A stretch of DNA of 64,000 nt, taken from the NCBI GenBank assembly GCA_030674185.1, contig JAPXFY010000018.1, positions 51,405,255 to 51,469,254 of the forward strand, written 5' to 3'. This document shows, one piece after another, positions 25,101 through 39,200 of the stretch. The notes below the pieces were generated by a model. That model ran no database searches. It was not told the origin of the DNA and saw only the letters and a program-made list of their open reading frames with translations. Positions within the stretch are counted from its first letter, which is position 1. The number at the start of each line of letters is the position of its first letter. The stretch comes from Monoplex corrugatus. Its lineage: Eukaryota; Mollusca; Gastropoda; Littorinimorpha; Ranellidae. A program made the translations under genes and the position numbers.

Positions 25101-28100
25101 ATACAAGGATATTTTCTCTTCTCTCTCTCTCAACCCCCCTCCCCCTCCCCACACATGCACACACACACACCATATGGATGCTATCTCTTCTTCTCTTTCT
25201 CTCTCTCTCACAAACACACACACACACACACACACAAACACACACATGCGCACACACACACATGCATACACACAAACATACTAACACTCACACATACACA
25301 AACACATACACACACATGCACAGAGTCAAAATCAACCAACTAAGATGGTCAAACTAAACTAACACTTTCTCTTCTGATGTAAACACATGCTTTCTGCATA
25401 AGTGGACAGTCTACTTAAACTCACATGTTTGGGGGCTCTTTGCTAGACTGAATGTAGTTATTCTATGAGCACACACACAAACATACACAGACATACACAC
25501 AGACCGACCAGCTGGCAAAGAAAGACAGTCATGCACGCACAAGCAGAACTAACAAAACAGTAAGAAAGACACAAACAAGACAAGACAAGACAAGACGAGA
25601 TAGGACAAAAGCCACAACCTTGCACCCTTTTTACGCATACAACACTGAACACAGAGTACAAGATATGCATACCTATCAAATCTGTTCTGTATAGAAATCC
25701 CCAATATGAAGAGTGTCTACTGAGGCTACTGCACATGCCATGTGTAAGCGCTTACCAGTTTGTTTTGAAGAGTGGAGTTCTGAGCTTGTAACATTTGTTG
25801 ATGCTAAAGCATGTATCAAATGTAAGCGCTTACCAGTTTGTTCTGAAGAGTGGAGTTCTGAGCTTGTAACATTTGTTGATGCTAAAGCATGTATCAAATC
25901 TAAACGCTTGCCAGTTTGTTCTGAAGAGTGGAGTTCTGAGCTTGTAACATTTGTTGAGGCTAAAGTATGTATCAAATGTAAGCGCTTACCAGTTTGTACT
26001 GAAGAGTGGAGTTCTGAGCTTGTAACATTTGTTGAGGCTAAAGCACACATCAATTTGTGAGCACTTACCAATTTGTTCTAAAGAGTGGAGTTCTGAGTTT
26101 GTAACATTTGTTGAGGCCAAAGCACACAACAAATGTGAACACTTACCAATTTGTTCTGAAGAGTGGAGTTCTCAGCTCGTAACATTTCAGCCACTCGCCC
26201 GCTGTCAGCTCTAAGCTGCTCTAGCTCATCTTTTGCCGTCTTCACCTGTGACTCCACACCTTCCAATGCATTCTGGGCCTCCAGCTTCTGGCCAATCAGA
26301 ATTTGTTTGGCTTCTTCCAGGTTCGTAACATCCTGGATGACAATCAACGGTCACAATTGCAAAATGTTTTCTGATCAGTTGGTTAGAGATGATAAAACAG
26401 TCATCTGACTGCATTTATAAGAAATTCATGTTGCTCTGGGCTTCTACGATTGAATGACAACAGTTTATACTAATGCATATTATCAAATCAATGTACAATA
26501 ATCAATCATTAAAAACTCATAAATCTTTCATAATGTCATCATCTATCATGAGATGGCTCTAACCTGTTTGTGCAGCGTGCAGCCTTAAATGAACAAAATC
26601 TCATGTTCATCTCTATAATCTGGAGTTCTGTTTTATGCTCTCAGAAGAGTCCCTTCATAATAGTGGTAGGCATCCCAAGTAGGCTTTGCGGGTCAATGAA
26701 AGTTCACATTACACTCAGGTTGTCACGTCCCATCAATAAACCAAAAATGTCATTAGTGTTTTTGGTTTACAACCACATGAATGAGTTGATAAATGTGAAC
26801 AGTTTCAAGACCTCTCCACTTAGAAACAAAGCAGATCCTAACATCAATCAAACATTCAATTTTGCGCCAACATAACATGATTAAGGTCATGAACCTTTTA
26901 GATATTTATACAAGCATAATAAGTCAGTAATAAACAGGACAATAAAGTCCCTATCAGACCGTTAACCTATCAGCCAGTAATGTACAAGATGTGTAATTGC
27001 TGTCATGCTAACAAAATGTGTAACCTAGCAGTGAACTCACAGTCACTGCCTCACTGTCTTATTAACAACTGACCTGTTGGTGTTGCTGTTTCTCCTGTTC
27101 TAGCCCTGCTGTCAAGTTCCTGATGTCAGACTCAAAGGACTCGCATGCTGCTCTGGATTCACTCAAACTCTGCTGAAGTTTGTCTCGCTCTTCTTGGAGT
27201 TGTACCTGAAGAGAACAAACATGATCATTATGGATGTTTCATGTACCATGTTGTGCACGACTCAGTAAATAAATCACTAGATAGTCTTCATTGACTTAAC
27301 TTTTTGATTTCTGTATGCTATCCACCAACAGCAAAAACTTAACCTTTTGACTCCCTCACCCTATCCACCAGCTTCCTACAGGAAACCGGTAGATAGGAAA
27401 GCAAGTCAAAGGGTTAATTTTTGCTTTCCCAATATGGTTGACAATGCAGGATGCTGGTGGACAGGCAAGGGGAGTCAAAGGGATAAAATGTATCATCATG
27501 CAATTATGTACTCTGTCATGCAGGTTGTGCAGTACTATTTTGTTCTGTTCTGTGCTATGTTGTTAGAATTCTTCACAGGACTCACCACCCAAACCCACAT
27601 CAAATATATACATATTTAACAAAGAAAGACAAAGTATCTTTAATCAATCTTTTGTCACTGTTCATCCAGGTTTATGAAACTCAGCCCAGCTTATGAGGTC
27701 CTTTTTCTACTGCTTTTATTGCAAATCAAAACAAAACAAAACAAAACAAAATGAAATGAAACAAAAACAAAACAAAACAAAACAAAACAAAACAAAACAC
27801 AACAGACTCAGTAGGTTAAAGAAAAACCACAGGAAAAGGTGATGGGTGAGGGATGACGGGAAAACAGACACAGAGGTAGTCAGACCAAGACAGAATGAAA
27901 GAAGCACAGAGAGACAAAGAAGCTATAGACATCAAAAAGAGAGAATATAAAGTCCACAAAGTAAAAATACACATAAAAAGAGAGAATATAGAGTCCACAT
28001 AAAACAGGACACGATAAAAAGACCAAAACAACAACAACAGCAATGACAACAACAACAGATGTTCCAAAACAAAAAACCATGACCAACTGAACAGCCATGG

Positions 28101-29755
28101 ATCGTAACATTACTGAAGGGACAAACAATATTGTCTCTCACCTTCTGTGACACAGCAGCATCTTTGGCAGCAGTGGCTTCCTTCAGCTGTTCATCAAGCT
28201 GCAGCATCTGGGTGTTCATTGCTCCTCGCACCTGACCACATGTTTTACAATATTATTATGATATGCTGGCCTGGTTATGACGATTTGTTTCTCAATCTTT
28301 ATCATACTATTCATATTACATACACACACATATTCACATTCACTTAGTGTGTTTTCCAGGAAATTTAGAAAGCAAACCTGAATACAAATTTAAACATGAC
28401 TAAGGACACTAAAACATATAAAAACAGGCCTGAATTACCTAAAATTGCTTCTGCGTATCATGTTTCTCTACAGCCAAAACTGCACTTAACACATGTACCT
28501 ATTATCAATCGTAACACACATGCACCTATTATCAATCCTAAGACAAAGTACATAAGACTTTATCAATTATATACAGATGAATGGACCATCAAGGCAGAAA
28601 ATCATAGGAAGAAATGACAGAAAGCAAAGGAACAAGGCAGAAACTAAGAGAATGACAGAAGAGGAAATTTCTAGCACAGAATTTCCAGAGGGTTGAAATA
28701 CTATTTACACTGAAAGAATCCCCGGCATCCCCACAGGGGGATCACCACTTTACGTGAAGTTTTTTTTTTTTTTTTTTTTTGAGGATCATTGCACTCAGGG
28801 AGGTTATCTTTGTGCTCACGTTTTTCTTCTTTTTTTTCCATCCCATTTTCTACACCACCTTAATGGCCAGAAACTGGCACAATTTGTTTACAATGTGATG
28901 ATGATGATGTTGATGAGGATGATAACCATGGTGCTGTGGAGTTCCATCTAGAATTGCGACTACATGACTCTACGCTTACTATAATATATCTTGGCATCAA
29001 CCAGGCCCGAGAGATACAGACACCTGTGGTGCTGATCAGACAATTTGAGCAACACCCTCAATGACGCATCCGTGAAATGGATGAGACTTGACTGTGTGGT
29101 CTCAGTCTTCCCAACCAGCCAATAGCATACCCAACTCTGGGTAAGAGCCGGTTAGAGCCGAAAAATCCCACAATGATTTTTGAAGGGACTGATGGGGATT
29201 TGAACCCACAACCTTCCAGTTGGTAGTCTGTTGCATTAACCACTACACCACGGCGACTGGTAAATTACATAAAGTTTATATGCAGAATCAAAACCTCTAT
29301 GTACAATGAAATGTACCCTGATGGCATCTTGTACATGCTCATTGTAAACTTGACCATACCTCACTGAGCTGCTCAAAGGAGGCATTGAGCTCTGTTTCCC
29401 TGTCTTTGGCTTCCTGCAGCTGACTGCTCAGTTGGACCACCTCCTCTGAGCGCTGAGTCAGTTTGAGTTCCATCTCCTCCACGCTGGTTGTTGCTTTCTC
29501 CAACTTGGCATGGACAGTCTGTAGGAACAAGTCATCATCAGTTGTTTTGTATTTACAGACATAAGACAGACAAAACATAAGTTAAAAAGAAACTAATATT
29601 CTCAGTGTTTCAGCAGATAGCAATACTTTCAGATGTCAAGACTCAACACTAGGACTGAAAGGAAAAAAATCTTTCTTCTTTTATGTAGTTTGTGCTAGTG
29701 TGACCCACAAACATAAGTACATGTGTATCTTCATGGAGCATTCCAAGTTGATGTC

Positions 29756-29808
<53 letters not shown>

Positions 29809-30177
29809 ACCATTTGAGCTGAAAAGTTACCAGGTCTCACTGGCTTTCAGTCTTACCCGTCAAAGAAAACCAGTCGCTGAGCAAACACAATCCCCAACCA
29901 CAATGATTCCTAATTAACATATGATTCTGAAAACTTCTGTAGGGCCCGTCATGTGAAACACGACAGATAAAGTTTCATAAAACTGTCTCTGATACGATTG
30001 TCAGCATCAACAGACTGACAATCAGAGACGCACATCCAAATGTGCATGTGCACACACATACACACACACACACACATACACACACAGACACAATCATATG
30101 CACATACACACATACAAACACACACATACGTACAAACACACACACACACACATACACACACATGCATGCACGTACAA

Positions 30178-30220
<43 letters not shown>

Positions 30221-33200
30221 AATACACACACTGTACCTTTATCTCAGTGTCCTTGTCACCAATAATAATGTTCTTTTCCTGCAATGATGCCTGCAGACTT
30301 TTCTCCAAGCTGGATCGTTGCTCCGATTCCGTGTTCAGACAAGACTGAAGTTCATCAAGCTGTGACCGGGCCTCCCCTAGGTCCTTCTCCACACGCTGCT
30401 TCTCTGCTTCCAGTTCTGACACCTTCCAGGATAAAATCATAAACACATACATGAGAATTAACAACAATAATCAAATGTTTATGGGAAAAAAAGACTATCA
30501 TGGGGTGCATTTTCAAAGAGAGTAAACATAAAAGAAAAAGAAATTGACTGCCAAGGGATGCATTTTCAAAGAGAGTAAACAAAAAATGACTGCCAAGAGA
30601 TGCGTTTTCAAAGAGAGTAAATAAAAGAGTAAACAAAAATTGACTGCCAAGAGATGCATTTTCAAAGAGAGTACAAAGAAATTGACTGCCAAGGGATGCA
30701 TTTTTAAAGAGAGTAAACAAAAAATGACTGCCAAAGGAAGCATTTTCAAAGAGAGTAAACAAAAAAATGACTGCCAAGGGATGCATTTTCAAAGAGAGTA
30801 AACATTTATAAAAGAAAATGACTGCCAAGGGATGCATTTTCAAAGAGAGTAAATGCTGGTACTTTGTCTTCAGTCCCAAGACTTGCACTAAGAACAAACA
30901 GACAAGACATCAGAAAAAACAAGCCAACAAAAAAGACCTTTCACTCAACAGAATTGACTGTCAGGTCCTAAAAACCCCACAAATAAACCAAAAACCTTTG
31001 ATGAAGACACTGCTCAAAGAAAGAAAAAAATTAGATATGGGGAGATGGGGAGAAAGAAAAGTCCTAGACAACCCTTCCAGAGTGTCGGTCTTCAGGTCCT
31101 CCATGAGGACAAAGCAGGTGATGATTCTTTCATTCTGTATGAAATCTATCAGACCTATTTTCAAGGAAGAAAGAGAAGAGGGACATATACACACATGCAG
31201 AATGAGCCACCCAAACATTAGGTAGCAGCACTCCACAAAATGCAAAGACCTCACCTAAATGACCAACAGAGCACCCAGTGAAGGTAAAAGATAGAATTTA
31301 GAAGAGGATTATAACGACAAACAGTTTTTTTCTTTGAGCGCAAAAATGACATAAGATAAGGGAATTTCTTTTTCTTTTTCTGTGTTCAAGCAATGCTGTC
31401 TTAAAAACATGCGTGCAGGTTGTTCTGGTCTGCAAAATATGCAAGCAAAGTGTTGCTGCACAGACTGCATACTTTCTCTTTGGTAGGTACTTTAGGCAAC
31501 CACAATTAACTTTCTTTTAAACAAATAATTACTGTTGCATAGGAGAGTGTGTGTGTTTCTATGTTTGTCTGCAAATCAAAGTGGATTTTTCGTTCTCAAA
31601 ATTTCACTAATTGACATCCCTTTGCAGACTACTGGGACCTTAGTTCATCATCTGATCTGAAAGACTGTAACCCAGACCACCAAAGGTTTGAATGGAGGGG
31701 AGAAACAATGATGCACAGCTAAATCTCTGGCTTCTCTTGCTTTCTGGGGGTGGGTTTGTTACATCCACGAGGCTAATACTCCACTCAGTATGACAATGGC
31801 ACACCTGCCTTACTTTGACTATAGAGATATGTTGTAGAGATTGGTAAACAGGTGATTATGCTGGATGATACTGTCTTGCTCAATTGCCAGTGTTGCTTTG
31901 TGAATGTGTGCTGAACACATATACAGTCCTTCACCCCACACAAACAAAAAAAACATGTGAATTAATATATATGTAAAGATATGAACATTACATTACACAC
32001 CTTGTTGTTCAGGTCCTTTTGCTTGCCCTCAGACTCGGCTAAACTGGTCTGAAAGAAGAAACATACAAAACCATAAACATGAAATGCATGTAGTTCAGTT
32101 CAGTTCAGTCGCTTCCGTATCCTCTGACGCTTGAGGCAGTCAATGTTGTGCACTTGGATGAGTCAGCAGTCAGCACCCTGACATCACTCCAGCTCTTGTT
32201 TACTTACTGGAGGTTTTATGGATAGTTTGTTGCCTGGTGGTTTTGGGCTGGCCTCTCTTTTGTGTTCCCTTACCTGGCCGCCACAGCACTATTTGTTAAG
32301 TTTTGCAGGAAGAAGCCTAGACACCTGGCCAAGCCATTTTAAATGCCATTTGTAGATGCTATTCAAAATGGAAATTGATTGGACTGCTCTCACTTTGTTG
32401 TTGATTGTAAAGTCACTCCGTCTGATGCCTTAAATATCCGTTGACCATTCTGAGTTGAAGGCATTAATTTTCTTCTTCTCCTGGAATTCAAGTGCCAGTT
32501 TCACAGCCATAAAGCAAGATGGACAAGATGCTGGAGTTATAAAAATCCAATCTTGGCTTTTAAAAGGAACTTTAAAAAAAAAGTTTTCTAACGAGACACA
32601 AAGAGAAACAAACTAGCAAAGTAGAATGATTTTTCTAAAAAAAAATACAGATCAAAACATGTATAAGACTTCTACATCTTCAAAAAAGGGTCGATATGCA
32701 TGCAGTACAGTCACTGTCAATAATACAAAATATTCATTGGTAGGTCATAGAGAAACTATATATATACGTCATAAACTAACACTCATGTCAAACTTTATCT
32801 GAAACTACATATACATACTGCAGCCATGTTTCTCTAAAAATGTCTAAGTTTCACCTCTATTCTGCATTATATTCTTTTATCTGGCATTTGTGGTAAGATT
32901 TCTTTAATGGTGTTTGGTAGATTCTAAATACACACTATTCCTAGAAGGATTATTAGATCAAATGTTGAATCTTTTTGCATATTCTTACCAGTACCAAACA
33001 GGAATAAGTTTTCAAATAATTTGATTTGCACATGTGATGCATTTTGACCTAACAATTGTTCTAGTCTTTCTCAGAAACTTGTGACATGTTAACACTTCCA
33101 AAACATATAATCAATGTTGTCCTTTAAAAGAGAACTTGATTGCCCAGATTTTGGTCAGCTTCCTGAAGGCTGCTGATGCTGTGCCTATTCTGAAACTGAC

Positions 33201-36200
33201 TTCTTGGTAGCTGACTTAGTTACCCAAGAGGTGAACTTACCATGAATTTCTATTTTGTTCTGACCTATGAATGGTGACTGGTGGTCACCAGTCAGTGTGT
33301 TCTCTGTCTTCATGCAGCTGATTGCTAGACTCAATTCTTCTGCTAGATCATCAGCAAAATAAAGATCAGTCAGTCCCCTCCCCCCCCCCCCCCCCATACT
33401 TCATTCCAGCTGATGCCATGATTTTCAGCTGCTTTCTTTAGAAGCCAGTCAAAAGCAACAGCCAACAGGATCAGCAAAAGAATGCAGCCTTGAAGAACAT
33501 CAGTGATGAACCTGAAACTAGGCGCTGTAGCCATTGTTTGTGCATACATGACAGTGAGAACTGCTACAGATGTTTTCTGTTGCTTTGACCACAATCTTGG
33601 GATGCCATATGATTAGCATTCTCCATAGCAAAGGTCCATGAATACTTTAAAATATCATTCTGAAGTCAACATAACTCACTGCTAAGGAGACCCGATATTC
33701 CTGGCATTTCTCTATCATGCATCGAAGTGTAAAGATCTGAACTGCAGAGGATCAGTTTGGTCTGAAACCTGCCTGTTCCTCATACAGCTGATGGTTGACT
33801 ACACTTCTACATCCACTTCAAGCTCATCTGACAGTTACACTTTTCCATGTGTGCAAATCGAGTTCACTCCTCTCCAGTTATCACAGTCAACAAGATTTCA
33901 ATTCTTGGGAATGCAAATAACAGTGCCATATTTCTAGTCTTATACTAAGTTATAGGATGAATTCAGATATCTGCACCTCATTGCAAATCTGGAGTATCCA
34001 AGAGACAATCTCCTCCCCACTGGCCTTCAGCATTTCAGCCCTAATGCCATTCATGTCTCTTATTGCTGTTCAGGAACTTAATGACTGTCCTCACTTCATC
34101 AGAGCTGCCCATGTCTATGTGAAGTGCAGAAGAAAGATCAACCTGGGCAAGTAGTTTTAGGTTCAGGCACATTCAGTGCATTACATCAGTTCCTCTGATG
34201 CTTACAAATAAAATGTTTTGCATATAGACTAAAGAATAACAGAGAAATCAGATATCAAAATCAACCAAAATCAAAACTAATATGAAATATAATCTGAATT
34301 ACAAATAAATGGACTCACTCTATATATCATAAACATGTTCCAGAAACACAAAAACAGAAATCAACATTCTCATTCTGCTTGCTTTAAACGATATACATAT
34401 ACATGTTTTTTCTTTGCAGAAAGCTGGAGAATAGGATGAGGAAGTCAAAGAATTAGGTTTTTGCATTTGGTGGATAAGGTGTGGGAGTCAAAAGTTAAGA
34501 CCAAAGTACAGTCTAGAATTTGAATTCGGAACATTTTTATGAATGTGCTGTTGTTTTGAGATGGCTCTGTATGTCACATATCCAAATCTGCCAATAATTA
34601 TCTGAAAGACAACATGAGTCTGTGTAAAATGTACATAGGAAAGGCACGATCATTTTATTGAGAAAGGCTCACCTAAGGATCATTCCATAAACCATGTGGT
34701 TATGAGCTGCTAGTGGAATTGTAAGGAGGGACTGGGGAAAGGGCCAAGGACAGGCAAAGAAGAAAAACTGCAAAACGCTTTTGGCAGAGGGGAGAGACAG
34801 GGAGACATCACATTCGTGAGTGCCGGTATCCTCTGGCATAAAAATATATTCAGCCTTTTTGATAATTACTGCCAAGTAACATTTAGACACCTGTGTATTT
34901 CACAAATCTTGGTCAGCAGTCTGGACCAAAACTGGCAAAAGTAAATAGTCAGACAGGTACAAACTAATGCACTGGTCCTGACATCTGCACTCTGCCAACT
35001 GAAAAAGCTGACGGCCATTGTCCATCTTCCCACTAGCAGAAACATCCATTCAGTTTATAAAGTATAAAGTCTTCTTTACAAATGTTTTTTTTTATCAGGC
35101 AAGCTTGTGCTTTTATGACAGGAAAGAGAATCAGAGAGGAAATGGAGATAGACAGGGAAGGTGAATACTAAACAAATACACAAAGAAAGGACAAATGGAT
35201 GTCCCTCTTACTATACAAAAATACAGTAGTGCTGCCAAATGGATGGGCAAAAAGGTCAGTAAGTTATACTGACCAAGCATGGTGGATTTCACTGCAAACA
35301 AGTGGATCTAAGAATGACGGAGACAGGGTTGAAACTGACTTCACCAATTTTCCCACTAACAAACTGCATTTATTTTTATGATGCACCAACTTGACAAAAA
35401 GACCCCATTTTTTAACTGCACACAAACCTCTCCAATTTTTTCACACATTTTCACATATATCTGCATCAAATGTTGATAAAAAAAAATCTTTTCCTACCAT
35501 TGTAGAATCATTTTCTTTCTTTTCCTTTTCCTTACTACACTTTTGGACTAAATTCTGTCATCTTATAACAGAATAGCAAGGTACAGGAAGGAAGGGAGAT
35601 AGTGGAGGTGGGGGTGGACATGGAACAGAACGTGCCAGGGAGTATAGTGGTAGGAGATACTACATGTTCAGGCTTCAGACAAATCCTCGCGAAACATTTT
35701 CATCATACAATATCACCGGTTGATGAAAAAAACCTGTACGCATATGAAATCATTCAGAAAGCGTGCTAAAATGGGAAGGTACAGGCACACTTGTGCACAG
35801 ATGAGGATAAAGAAAAGCGTGGTTGTAAATATATTCATCAGGCTAATTCTGGATCATACAATGATAAAACAAGCATTCTAAGTATTAACCATTAAATGCT
35901 ATTCTAATAAATTTCAAGCAAAATCAAAAAGAACACAAGTAAGAAATGTTATAAACATTTCGTATCATCACTGGCAAGAAATGAGTTTCAACCTCTGTCA
36001 CAGTCTCATCCTCACCCTCAAGTATTCATAATGTCGAGAGGCCTGGAATTAGTGGAAAATGGATGTACACCCATCAAGCTGTTTGATTATACAATTTGAT
36101 TATACAATCCAAACTGTGAGTCTAAATAAACCTTGGCAAGTAGCTCACAATATCATGTAAAAGTGACCATATAGACAGAATGAGACACAGACACACACAA

Positions 36201-39200
36201 AAATACACACATACACACACACAAAGATATCAACAATATTGTTTGCACGCACACACATACGTGCACATGTGAGTGCTCTCTCTCATCATACATACAACAC
36301 ACACACCACACACACACCACACACACATTTTCAAATCAGAGAGAAACAGCTAAAAATACCAGAGAACCCGGCACAGAAAATAAGTCCTTACCCTGAGAGT
36401 GGACATCTGGTTCTCCAGGTTGGTGTTCTTCTCCTGAAGCTCAGTGATCTTGCGACTGTGTGCCTCCTCCATCTGCTGCAGTTCTGATGACAACTGACCC
36501 TGCACGCATTGCCATTAGTATTCCTGCTTCATCAAACCATCACTATGTTATTCCTGATTCATCAAACCATCACTGTTATTCCTGATTCCACCAAACCATC
36601 ACTATGTTATTCCTGATTCCATCAAACCATCACTATGTTATTCCTGATTCCATCAAACCATCACTATGTTATTCCTGATTCCATCAAACCATCAACTATA
36701 TTCCTGATTCCATCAAACCATCACTACATTATTCCTTGGTTCCATCAAACTATAACTATGTTATTCCTTGATTCCATCAAACCATCACTATGTTATTCCT
36801 GATTCCATCAAACCATCACTATGTTATTCCTGATTCCATCAAACCATCAACATATTCCTGATTCCATCAAACCATCACTACATTATTCCTTGGTTCCATC
36901 AAACTATAACTATGTTATTCCTTGATTCCATCAAACCATTATTATGTTATTTCTGATTCCATCAAACCACCATTATGCTATTCCCGATTCCATCAAACCA
37001 TCACAATGTTATTTCTGATTCCATCAAACCATAACTGTGTTATTCCCGATTCATTCAAATCACCACTATGTTATGTCTGATTCCATCAAACAGCCACTAT
37101 GTTATTCGTGATTCCATCAAACCATCACTATGTTATTCCTGATTCCATCAAACCATCACTAGGTTATTCCTGATTCCATCAAACCATCACTATATTATTC
37201 CTGATTCCATCAAACCATCATTATGTTTATTCTTGATTCCATCAAACCATCACTGTGTTATTCCTGATTCCATCAAACCATAACTGTGTTATTCCTGATT
37301 CCATCAAACCATAACTGTGTTATTCCTGATTCCATCAAACCATCACTATGTTATTCCTGATTCCATCAAACCATAACTGTGTTATTCCTGATTCCATCAA
37401 ACAATCACTAGGTTATTCCTGATTCCATCAAACCATCACTATGTTATTCCTGATTCCATCAAACCATCACTATGTTATTCCTGATTCCATCAAACCATCA
37501 CTACATTATTCCTGATTCCATCAAACTATCACTATGCTATTCCTTGGTTCCATCAAACTATAACTATGTTATTCCTTGATTCCATCAAACCATTATTATG
37601 TTATTTCTGATTCCATCAAACCACCATTATGTTATTCCCAATTCCATCAAACCATCACAATGTTATTTCTGATTCCATCAAACCATAACTGTGTTATTCC
37701 TGATTCATTCAAATCACCACTATGTTATGTCTGATTCCATCGAACAACCACTATGTTATTCCTGAATCCATCAAACTATCACTATGTTATTCGTGATTCC
37801 ATCAAACCATCACTATGTTATTCCTGACTCCATCAAACCATCAATGCGCTATTCCTGACTCCATCAAACCATCAATGCGCTATTCCTGACTCCATCAAAC
37901 CATCACTATGTTATTTCTGATTCCATCAAACCATCACTGTGCTATTCCTGACTCCATCAAACCATCAATGCGCTATTCCTGACTCCATCAAACCATCAAT
38001 GCGCTATTCCTGACTCCATCAAACCATCACTATGTTATTCCTGATTCCATCAAACCATCACTGTACTATTCCTGACTCCATCAAACCATCACTGTGCTAT
38101 TCCTGACTCCATCAAACCATCACTATGTTATTCCTGATTCCATCAAACCATCACTGTGCTATTCCTGCTTCATCAAACATCACTATGTTATTCCTGATTC
38201 ATCAAACATCACTATGTTATTCCTGCTTCATCAAACATCACTATGTTATTCCTGATTCATCAAACCATCACTGTGTTATTCCTGACTCCATCAAACCATC
38301 ACTGTGCTATTCCTGACTCCATCAAACCATCACTGTGCTATTCCTGACTCCATCAAACCATCACTGTGCTATTCCTGACTCCATCAAACCACCAATGTGC
38401 TATTCCTGACTCCATCAAACTACCAATGTGCTATTCCTGACTCCATCAAACCATCACTGTGCTATTCCTGACTCCATCAAACCATCACTATGTTATTCCT
38501 GATTCCATCAAACCATCACTGTGCTATTCCTGACTCCATCAAACCATCAATGTGCTATTCCTGACTCCATCAAACCATCAATGTGCTATTCCTGACTCCA
38601 TCAAACCATCAATGTGCTATTCCTGACTCCATCAAACCATCAATGTGCTATTCCTGACTCCATCAAACCATAATTATGTTATTCCTGATTCCATCAAACC
38701 ATCACTGTGCTATTCCTGACTCCATCAAACCATCAATGCGCTATTCCTGACTCCATCAAACCACAAATGTGCTATTCCTGACTCCATCAAACATCAATGT
38801 GCTATTCCTGACTCCATCAAACCTACCTTTTGTGTTTCGGAAGCAGTCTTGAGCTGCTGCAATTCTTGTTGCTTAGACTGCAGGGATGTCTGTAATTCTG
38901 ACAGGTCAACAGTTAGTTTCTCCTTTTCTTGTTGTGTCTGGTCACGCTCTGAGGTCATACTGCTTAACTGTAAAAATAAAACAATCCCATGTGTGTAATT
39001 TTATAGCACGATGACCACAATAAAACAATCGCATGTGTATATTTTTATATCACAATGACCACAAAAACAAGTAAATGTTATACAAAAGTCAGCGCTTTTT
39101 TTTTTTAACAAGAAACAAAAATAACGTGCAAAATTACATACATTTTTTATTCATGGGAGACAAAAATAACAGTATCTAATTCTCATCTGTCTCACCTGTC

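Noticed and set aside
25676..26071. 131-codon repeat protein on the minus strand and 115 codons on the plus strand
   Set aside because: Both are translations of the 78-bp minisatellite in frames other than the EEA1 frame.
27816..28231. Hydrophobic minus-strand open frames of 80-100 codons
   Set aside because: They lie in T-rich intron sequence and run out of frame into the real exon at 28142-28231; there is no independent support.
30355..30897. 180-codon minus-strand open frame with repeated [18 protein letters not shown] units
   Set aside because: It translates the 42-bp tandem repeat and runs out of frame into the EEA1 exon at 30237-30422.
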